64,000 nt of DNA from Hericium rajendrae (Eukaryota > Basidiomycota > Agaricomycetes > Russulales > Hericiaceae). Location of the stretch: the NCBI GenBank assembly GCA_033439255.1, contig CM065884.1, forward strand, positions 2,914,001 to 2,978,000, in the 5' to 3' direction. The position numbers and the translations under genes were made by a program. Positions 35,801-43,251 of this stretch are shown here, one piece after another. Within the stretch, counting starts at the first letter, position 1; the number at the start of each line of letters is the position of its first letter. The notes under the pieces are model-generated. The model was given only the letters and a program-made list of their open reading frames with translations, was not told the origin of the DNA and did no database searches.

Positions 35801-36329
35801 CCCGATCGCACGGCGGCGCGCACGCTTTGCGGCGGATAGCGCGCGTCTCGTGGGTGCGTAGCCACGGTGCGGGAGCGGGAACGGCACGCGCGGGTGCAGT
35901 GGGCGGCGGGAACTGGGCGGGACGATAGGCGCCGGCGAGCGCACGGAAGAGCGCCGGCGAGCGCGAAGGAAGCGCCAGCGAGCGCGAGGGAAGCGCCGGC
36001 GAGCACGAGGGAAGCGCCGGCGAGCGCGAGGGAAGCGCCGACGAGCGGGAGTGCCGGCAACCCATAGCCGAGCGGTGAGCACGTCCCGAACAGTAGTGTC
36101 GGCAGCCGAGATCCTTACGATCTCGGCTGATATGTTTTTTTATGCAATATCATATGTTTTTCGTGGCCCCTGGGCTATCCCAGGTGCCGCTGTGCCGCAT
36201 TATAATGCGGCTTAAGTGGATTGAATTATAATGTGCACGGTAAGGCCCCGGGCAGCAACTGCCGGGGTTTTTGTAATACAGTTTCGGCAAGTTGCCGAAT
36301 ATAATGTATTTCAGTGACTGGGACACCTC
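32816..36329. mobile_element. GCE copy 2, complete and young
   Basis: CACCAGTCCCAG...CTGGGACACCTC, 3514 bp, flanked by the perfect 7-bp duplication TTACATC (32809-32815 and 36330-36336). It is collinear with copy 1 throughout, minus one 21-bp tandem unit. Most substitutions between them are CG versus TG or CA. It contains the same 64-nt intron-like segment (34930-34993). No transposase is seen. Confidence 0.9.
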
Positions 36330-36818
36330 TTACATCAGTAACTTCATTCAAATCAGACTCAAATCAGACCATATAGACCTCAGAATTGGGTCTGCAGTAT
36401 ACATTTCAGAACAGACATAAAAAGCATACCATTCAACATAGTAGAACTAGACAAACTTAACTACATGTATGCGATGACCTATGCACAAGATGCCTCAGCA
36501 GGGTACTTGAGTTGTACACAAAAATTTTATGACATGGCAGGGATCAGCATGACATCACACAGGAGGCACAGTGGTGACTGCGATACATAAGAGAGGGAAC
36601 AGAGTGATGGGACTGACGAATGGATAAACTCGGAGTAATGATCACATTCAAGTGATAGTTGCAGCCATCATAGAGACGTGGCCACGTGCACATATGCACC
36701 TGCGAGCACGCATGGTGCATGATCAGCAAACACATGGGGATGGGGAGTCAGATATGTGGGGGAAGTGAGGGTGAGGCGCGAAGTTGAGTGGGGGGGAATG
36801 TATCAGAGATTAAAGTCT

Positions 36819-36862
36819 CTTAGTTAGTACGGAATACATAGATAATCAGTTTATTTACTCAC
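36819..36862 (-). other. Intron-hairpin module H1b (weak hairpin)
   Basis: Minus strand: donor GTGAGT at 36862, branch TACTAAC and AG at 36820-36819 (44 nt), then a short imperfect dyad (agaga...tctct). It appears to be a decayed member of the series. Confidence 0.5.
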
Positions 36863-36958
36863 CTGCCAGGGTTACTTGACAGAGTGGGGGTGAGATAAAT
36901 GGTGGTAATGGTGGAGAGATAGCATGGGGGTAGTGGAAGGTGAAAGAACAGAGATCGA

Positions 36959-37029
36959 GAGTATCGCTCGATAACGAGCGATACTCCCTTCATTAGTAGT
37001 GAGAACAACAGAGAATAGGCAGTACTCAC
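36959..37029 (-). other. Intron-hairpin module H1
   Basis: Minus strand: donor GTGAGT at 37029, branch CTACTAAT, AG at 36985-36984 (46 nt). The AG lies in the 5' arm of a perfect 12-bp stem gagtatcgctcg / cgagcgatactc with a 4-nt loop (36959-36986). Confidence 0.8.
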
Positions 37030-37288
37030 TTTGATACCCTCTCGTGTACTGCCCTACAGATTCTTGAGACGTGTGCTTCTATAAGAGAACACACGGGGAA
37101 CAGAGACAAAGGGAACGGAGGGGAAGGGGACGAACGAACGAATGATGTGTCGTGCCCCATTGCCACAGCAACGAGGTACGACGACGTGAACACAGACGGC
37201 GTCGCTGGGGGATGGGGCTGTGGCAGGCTTGTGGAAGTGGGTGTAGAAGGTCAAAGGCGATGGAGGTGTGATGCAAAAAACCAAGCAT

Positions 37289-37363
37289 GAGTATCGCTCA
37301 TTGAACGAGCGATACTCACTTTGTTAGTACGAGAAAGCAATGAAAGAAGTTCATTTTACTTGC
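37289..37363 (-). other. Intron-hairpin module H2 (GC donor)
   Basis: Minus strand: donor AG|GCAAGT at 37363 (the usual form of GC-AG introns), branch TACTAAC, AG at 37316-37315 (49 nt), then an 11-bp perfect stem gagtatcgctc / gagcgatactc with a 7-nt loop (37289-37317). Confidence 0.75.
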
Positions 37364-37520
37364 CTCCAAGCCCTCGTGGCATCGTTAACCCTTCCCGACT
37401 TGCCCCCGACTGTTGAAGATGCCCGGCATCGTGTGGGTATGGAGAATTAGAGATGTGGAGAGAGAGGTAAAAGACGAGTTTAACAACACGTTGAAAGTTG
37501 ACGCGCATCCCGGGGGATTG

Positions 37521-37790
37521 CCGGTCGGTGATTGCCGACCGGGCCGGTGGCTGCCGGATGCACAATGCGCGTTGCACGTTGAAGTCGTACTTGTCTTGAT
37601 ACGAGTATAAAGGGCCAGTTGCTTTGCAACTGCAGAGGTGCTGCGCACCCATTCTCAGATACAATGGGGTGCTTCGCATGGGTGTGAAGCAAGAACATAA
37701 TTATTTCATATATCTCTCGTTTCGCCCGTTCAGCAAAGGCCATGCGCTAAGACATGCGGGGAGTGGGCACTTTGTGCCCGTTCAATGTAT
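37521..37790. other. Cluster of small hairpins between the two divergent arrays
   Basis: ccggtcgg / ccgaccgg (37521-37542), then agttgc-ttt-gcaact (37617-37631), ggtgc-tgc-gcacc (about 37637-37650), ggtgc-ttc-gcatg (about 37666-37681) and gggcac-ttt-gtgccc (about 37765-37780). Several have 3-nt loops. A TATAAAGG box (37606) immediately precedes the second hairpin. Confidence 0.6.
37606..37620 (+). promoter_or_regulatory. TATA-like core in the centre of E3
   Basis: TATAAAGG followed by GGGCCAGTT. The 13-mer TAAAGGGCCAGTT is shared with 32746-32758 in the left arm. It lies between the minus-strand and plus-strand module arrays. The role is inferred. Confidence 0.4.
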
Positions 37791-38358
37791 CTCGAGATTT
37801 TGTAGTACTGCAATATGTTCAATGCTAATGCAAAAATAAGCCCTGTCATTTATGCCAGTGAGAGAATGTGGCCAGGTACCACCCCGGTGATGAAAATTTC
37901 GTAGCGATTTTTTGGACAGTAATGGTGTGCATCAAGGAATTTCTCCCCTGTCCAGTGCTGGACCCCTTTTGGGAGTGTTCCCCTCCGAAAAATGCCCCGT
38001 GCTGCATGCAGCCATTTGTGATTTCATGAACTGAGAAGCAGAATTTATTATTGGGGGTTGATTTCCCTCCGAGCGATGAGCATCGCCGTCGCCCGTTGAG
38101 CTCGGGCATCGGTCGCACTCGGAGGCTTGCTCGGATGTCCGCGACTCCGGGCGCTCGCGTGGCTAACGCTAGCCGCGGCCACATGGCTTTCTCGTGCTCG
38201 GCTGCGAGCAAGTTTCGCGGGCCACGTGAGAAAAACATGGCCTTACCCGGTGCGTATCAATTCCTCGTCCCATTCTCTTTTTAGATCTCATCTCTCCTGC
38301 CCTCCTTTTACTTCGTTTTCTGGTACCTTGAAGGCCGGAAGGGCTTAGTAGATATTAG

Positions 38359-38438
38359 GTGAGTCATAAAGCTTGTAATTGTGTCGTCTGCTATACTAAC
38401 TTGGGGAGTACTGCTCGTTTTTCGAGCAGTACTTCCCC
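38359..38438 (+). other. Intron-hairpin module H3
   Basis: Donor GTGAGT at 38359, branch TACTAAC at 38394, AG at 38407-38408 (50 nt). The stem ggggagtactgctcg / cgagcagtacttcccc has a T5 loop and one bulged base (38403-38438). Confidence 0.8.
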
Positions 38439-38553
38439 CTTTCTGTACTCCCCGGATTCACCGACTCGTACGACCTTGTATGGACCGCGTGCACGTCCGC
38501 CGCATCTTGCATCAAAGCTGGAGGGATGACTTGGAAACGGAAGGACATCCAAG

Positions 38554-38628
38554 GTATGTCAAAAAAGTTATCTTATTAATTATTATGCTGAATCGGGAAG
38601 TACTGCTCGATAACGAGCAGTACTTCCC
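38554..38628 (+). other. Intron-hairpin module H4
   Basis: Donor AAG|GTATGT at 38554, branch-like GCTGAAT, AG at 38599-38600 (47 nt), then a perfect 15-bp stem gggaagtactgctcg / cgagcagtacttccc with loop ataa (38595-38628). The exon-like interval from the H3 acceptor is 145 nt. Confidence 0.8.
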
Positions 38629-38902
38629 ATTGTCTTTTGCCTCGCCTCTGCCGTGCCCCAACTCCCACGTTCCATCCCATCCATTGCCCCGTTTCTCCCA
38701 CGCGGTCCGCACCACGCCCAGCGCACCCCCCCCGCATGCCTCGTTGAGCTCGAGACCTGCATGGATGCTCAATGAGCCCGCGCGAACGTGCATGATCCCC
38801 AGGCCTCGAGTGTGGCTCGGCCATGTCTTTCTTCCTCCTTCTCTGACGTTTTGAAGGCCGAAGGGTTTTGTTGGAAGCTGGAGGGACTTTGTGGAGGCCA
38901 TG

Positions 38903-38978
38903 GTGAGTAAAAGTATACTCTACTCTGGTGTTTCTTTGCTAACTCGGGGAGTACTGCTCGTTCTCGAGCGGTACTTCC
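38903..38978 (+). other. Intron-hairpin module H5
   Basis: Donor GTGAGT at 38903, branch GCTAACT, AG at 38950-38951 (49 nt). The stem ggagtactgctcg / cgagcggtacttcc has a TTCT loop. The exon-like interval from the H4 acceptor is 302 nt. Confidence 0.8.
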
Positions 38979-39242
38979 ATTTCTCGTTTGCCTCAACACC
39001 CACATCCCCACATGCCGCCTTTCTGCACCCCACTCCCTTTCGTCCGCCTCTGCTGCACCCCGTGCCCCATATCCAGCCTCTTCCATGCCCCATCTGCCGC
39101 GCAGTCCACGTACGTATAGCACGCCCCGGCCTTCTCCTGCATGGCCCCGCAGGGCATCCACACTCGTGCGTTTTGCCTGCATCTGCATGCCAGCAGCCTT
39201 TGGATCCATACGCGTGGCGGGAGATGCCTACGGGATGCGTAG

Positions 39243-39317
39243 GTGAGTAAAAATATGATATTTCATGGTCTATTCTATTAACTCTGGGAGTATTGCTCGT
39301 TTTCGAGCAGTACTCCC
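39243..39317 (+). other. Intron-hairpin module H6
   Basis: Donor GTGAGT at 39243, branch TTAACT, AG at 39289-39290 (48 nt). The stem gggagtattgctcg / cgagcagtactccc has one T:G pair (39286-39317). The exon-like interval from the H5 acceptor is 291 nt. No further module is seen before the right arm of E3. Confidence 0.8.
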
Positions 39318-39959
39318 GGTTTTCTTTGCTGCCTCAGCAGCCATACCTCGCACACTGCCTCCAATTCCCTCGCTCTCACCTCCATGTGCAGCCATCCCCC
39401 CACACCCCCCGAGTCCCGCGCAAGACTCGCACAGTGCCCACAAGACTGCACGGACGCCACGCCCCGCACGTCTTGCCTGCAGCCCTGTCACGTCATGCTG
39501 CATGGTCTAATCACTGCACGTGTGGCCCCGCAATCACGTGCACGGCTCCACAATCGCATGCTGGCCTCCTGTTTGCATGCACTGCGGCACGCAGTCCCAT
39601 AATGATGTGCACAGCCTGCAGTTGTGTGAGTGGTCTTGCCATCGTGTGTACGGCTTCACACAGATGTGAAGGCCCTGCAATCATTTGCGTGGCCTCGCAT
39701 CCACATGCACTGCCTCGCAGTCACGTTTGTAGCCCTGGCCGTTGCGTACGCGATCCCGCAGGCCTTGGAATTGCGCACTTGGCCTCCAACGGACATGCAT
39801 GACCCCGGAAGAGTCCGCACAAATCCTATCCATGCACTTTTCAGTCCGCACTGTTTTTCATGACACTGAGTAAATTTGTATTTACCAGTCACATATAGTA
39901 CCCAGCTTAGTGTGATTTTGTAACTATTCAATCAATGAACAAAATGATTAAAAAATGGA

Positions 39960-41220
39960 GTGCCAGTCTGTACTTCTAAGTCTCAGTCTCAGTTTGTATC
40001 TGAGTTTAAGTCTGACTCTGACTCTAAGTCCAACTGATTATATCTAGGCAATAGACTCATCTTGTATTTAAAGATATTAAGTCTCAAAAATTTTCAGATA
40101 ACATGTAAAAGATAAAATAGAAATGCTTGATGGACATCAAAATTCTGGCATGTCTGCTGAATAGTAGAGTTTGGTCTGACTTAGTCTGACAAAGGTGATG
40201 TTTCTAACTTTTCATATGATGTCTGATAGAATTTAGGAGTTCTGACATATATACAAGCTCTGAAATATCTGATTATGTCTGATGATAGACATCTGCAGGA
40301 TTTTATCTGACTTATATATTATGTCTGACTATATTTCTTGTGTCTGATTCAATATTAAAATCTGAAGTGTCTGATAAAGTTTAATGATAGATACTTATAG
40401 ATTTTTATCTGACTTTTGTAATATATCTGACTTTTTCTACAAAGTCTGATGATATTTCTTATATCTAACAGAGTTTGAAAGTCTAAAAGGTCTAACTATG
40501 TCTGGATGAAAGACACTCATAGGATTTTGTCTGACTCTTATAATATGTCTAACTGTATTTCCAATGTCTAACTAAATATCAAAGTCTGAAATGTCTGATA
40601 ATATTTGATAATAGACACTCATAGGATTTTTGTCTGATACTTATTATATATCTGACTTTTTATATGTAGACTGATAATATCTCTTATATCTGACAGAGCT
40701 CAAAAGTCTGAAAGGTCTGACTATGTCTGGACAATAGACACTTGTAGGATCTTTGTCTGACTTTTGTAATATATCTAACTTTTTATATGTAGACTGATGA
40801 CATCTCTTATATCTGATAGAGCTCAAATGTCTAAAATATCTGACTGTGCCTGGACGATAGACACTCGTAGGATCTTTGTCTAACTTTTGTAATATATCTG
40901 ACTTTTTATATGTAGACTGATGATATCTCTTATATCTGATAGAGCTCAAAAGTCTGAAAGGTCTGACTATGTCTGGATGATAGACACTCATAGGATCTTG
41001 TCTAAAGAGTAACATTTTTCTGAAGATTTGTCTGAAAAATGTCAAATTTTCTGAAAATATATCCAATCTCTGATAAAATTATCAATGTCTGAACATATTT
41101 CAAGATCTGATAGCTCTGACAGTATCTGAAGCACATCTGAAAGTGAAAAGTATCTACTCATCATTTTATACATATTTTGGTTCAGACAATTGAAAAAATT
41201 CAGACAAGTCAGGTTGTCAG
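39960..41220. repeat. Right subterminal arm of E3
   Basis: A tandem-like series of units of about 125 bp containing gtctgac(t)ttttgtaatatatctgac, gatatctcttatatctgata and gtctggatgatagacactcataggat. At least five copies lie between 40200 and 41000. They are inverted relative to the left arm (31940-32810). Confidence 0.8.
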
Positions 41221-41237
41221 ACAAGTTAGTAAATATG

Positions 41238-42060
41238 GCTTTTGCTGATGCACGATCAGAGCCGCAGTGGATGGTGGATACTTGCCAGTTCCTCCTCGCG
41301 AAAGGCCCTTCGTGCGAGGAATGGACTCATGCTCTCGAAGTTTGGGGAGAGCTGGAGTATCACCTAGGATACGTCATCGACGTGAGTTGTTTAATCCACT
41401 CATGAAGAACAATATTTGCTTACTCACTTCACAGGACTGCACCATTAGGCTCAATGCTACAGGTCGCCCGCGTGCCTGGGCCGCCTGGGTTCAGCGCAAG
41501 TGCATCTTCGTGTCTCTACCAAAACTCGGAGCACTTGACAAGTGGGGCAACACATGGAGGGACTGGTGGTGTGGTCTTCAACCGACTTGGCGGAGCGATG
41601 GCGTCGAATGGCCCCTTCATCGAGGTGACGGTCTAGACAAGACGTGGGACAAGTTGATGAAGGGGGGGAAAAATGGATTCTCAACCATTCTGATTATGGT
41701 CGCTTGGTGGAATCAGGATGCCACCACCAACACTGATAGGTGCGAGGTAATGTCTGCCGTCGAGGACATCGAGTACGTGCTGGGGAAGATGGTCAGCGCC
41801 GCAGTCGAGAGGGCAAAGGAAGAGGTGACAACCCAGGCAGATGGGAACAAAGGTAATGGGAAGAAGTGCAAGGCGGTATCGATGGATGAGGGTAACGAAG
41901 CTGAATCATCTCCTATCAATTCGAAGAGGTAAGTTCACGCGCAGCATGCAATGTGGGAAGGGTGACTGACTGCAGACCAGATCACGTCATTCCCAAAGGA
42001 AATAAGAGATATTACATTTCAAGCAGGTTCCGTGGTCTTGAATATCGTGGTCGGGTATAG
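41238..42060 (+). CDS. C-terminal companion module (WRDWWCGLQPTWR family)
   Basis: Exon 1 from ATG 41238 (MAFADARSEPQWMVDTCQFL...EYHLGYVID) to 41381. Intron 41382-41434 (53 nt, GTGAGT...CACAG). Exon 2 encodes DCTIRLNATGRPRAWAAWVQRK...DKWGNTWRDWWCGLQPTWR...GKNGFSTILIMVAWWNQD and an acidic/basic linker. A short intron (about 41929-41976) leads to a basic last exon ending RGRV at 42060. In related mushroom proteins this block is the C-terminal half of a long protein. Here it is cut off from 29757-31936 by E3, so it may be an orphaned half rather than a separate gene. Function unknown. Confidence 0.55.
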
Positions 42061-42529
42061 CGTAGATACGACGGGCAGGATTTCGTGTCAGTACTAGTCG
42101 TGCAGCATTGACTTGTATACGTTTGTCCTTCTCCACAATGAAAAATACCTCCGTTGTCTGTATATGGAAGTCAGATCTAATCTCAGGGCACCTGATCAGA
42201 TCGCCGATCGGACTCTTGACACTACAACAAGCCTCGAACATAGCAAATATCGAATAACAAGCATCGGGCGTGCATAATTCGGGGAGCGAACATTAGCACA
42301 TCATGATGTTGAAGCCAGCACAATGATAACGAATGCATGAAGTACAAAGCTTGAATCTATTTGACGCTGTGACAGTTTAGTTCGGTTGTATTGGATGATC
42401 AAACTTTTAGCCGATCCCGAGCTTCGATCCGGCGGCAGACAAGGCATGTGCAATTATGCCGAACGCTGCCGAACGCTGATCCGAAATGTGGGGAATGCAG
42501 AAAATGCTGATTCAAGCCTGCAGCAGCAT

Positions 42530-43157
42530 TAGACGAAGTTCAATTACTACTAATCTTCCAAAATCCAGCCACATAGTAGTGCTGCAGGTGAGATAGTAAT
42601 GTAGTGGACTGCTTTGAAGGATAAGTACTACCCTTACATTTTGAAGTCCAGCCACATAGTAATGTTGCAGGTAAGCTAGTAAAGCATCAGACCTCCTTGT
42701 AGGATGACTACTAACATCTCAATCCAAAGTTCAGCCACATAGTGATTGTGCAGATGAGTTAGTAATGTATCTGGCCTCTTTGCAGGATGACTACTAATGC
42801 TCCATTCTGTCAGAGAGATGATTACTACTAATGTCCTATTTTGCTTAGCAAAACATTACTACTACCATCCCATGCTACAAAATTAGGCTGACCATGCCAT
42901 AACTACTAAGTCCCCATCTTGTCACCATAAGCCAGCATTACTACTAACCCTGATGTTTCTTCAAGACAGGCTCAACTGATCATTACTACTATCTTTCTAT
43001 CATGCAGATGAATACTAAACCATCACTAATATATCCCTATAGGTATCATTACTACTAACCTTCTGTATTATATCACATGTTACTATGCAATGATTACAAT
43101 CACTTTCTTAACCCTAATATATTGGTAGTATAGTTAACTTGACTGACCCCCTCAGTT
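42530..43157. repeat. Right subterminal arm of KDZ-2
   Basis: Inverted counterpart of 17767-18960 (attactactaa, ccacatagt(a/g)(a/g)t blocks), ending in ...CCCCCTCAGTT at 43157. It is nearly identical, in inverse orientation, to 52367-52856. Confidence 0.82.
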
Positions 43158-43251
43158 GTGGCAAGGCCCCAGGCAGCAACTGCCAGGGTTTTTGTAATAC
43201 ACTTCAGGCAAGTTGCTGGTACATAATATAATTTCATAGCTGGGACTGGTG
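43158..43251 (-). mobile_element. GCE copy 3, terminal fragment
   Basis: It begins with the 9-bp duplication GTGGCAAGG, continues as gccccaggcagcaactgcc... and ends CTGGGACTGGTG, the inverse of the CACCAGTCCCAG terminus. The element sits inside the integrase frame of the minus-strand Gypsy that follows. Its other part is at 17220-17766. Confidence 0.82.

Larger units (their letters stand above)
31938..41227. mobile_element. E3, 9.3-kb element with GTCTGAC-rich inverted arms
   Basis: Coding DNA of the KDZ-2 companion gene stops at 31936 and resumes at 41238. Between them, both ends are dense in gtctga / tcagac words in inverted orientation. Specifically, cctacgagtgtctatcatccagac near 32045 pairs with its inverted copy near 40965. 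The tips read ACTTCAAATTGTCTGAC and, inward from the right, ACTTGTCTGACAACC. A candidate 5-6 bp duplication AGTAA(A) flanks them (31932-31937 and 41228-41233); the exact edge could shift by 1-2 bp. The interior holds a MITE, GCE copy 2 and the hairpin-module array. No transposase is seen. Confidence 0.72.
17767..43157. mobile_element. KDZ-2, a 25.4-kb KDZ-class DNA transposon
   Basis: The left end begins AGCCGGGGTGGTC and the right end, read inward, begins AACTGAGGGGGTC. Both continue into ACTATACT(G/A)C(T/C)AATATATTAG and AAGTGATCGTAATCATTGCATAGT. Direct 9-bp repeats GTGGCAAGG flank it (17758-17766 and 43158-43166) and rejoin two halves of a GCE copy. Both ends carry several hundred bp of inverted repeats rich in TTAGTAGTAAT. 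Cargo: a KDZ transposase on the minus strand, three small minus-strand genes and plus-strand companion genes. Later insertions within it total about 12.4 kb (MITE, E-21, E3), so the element was about 13 kb when it moved. Confidence 0.8.

Noticed and set aside
36950-39320. Helitron 3' end hairpins
   Set aside because: Helitrons have one hairpin just before CTRR and a TC 5' end. Here there are many hairpins with different flanks and none next to a terminal CTRR.
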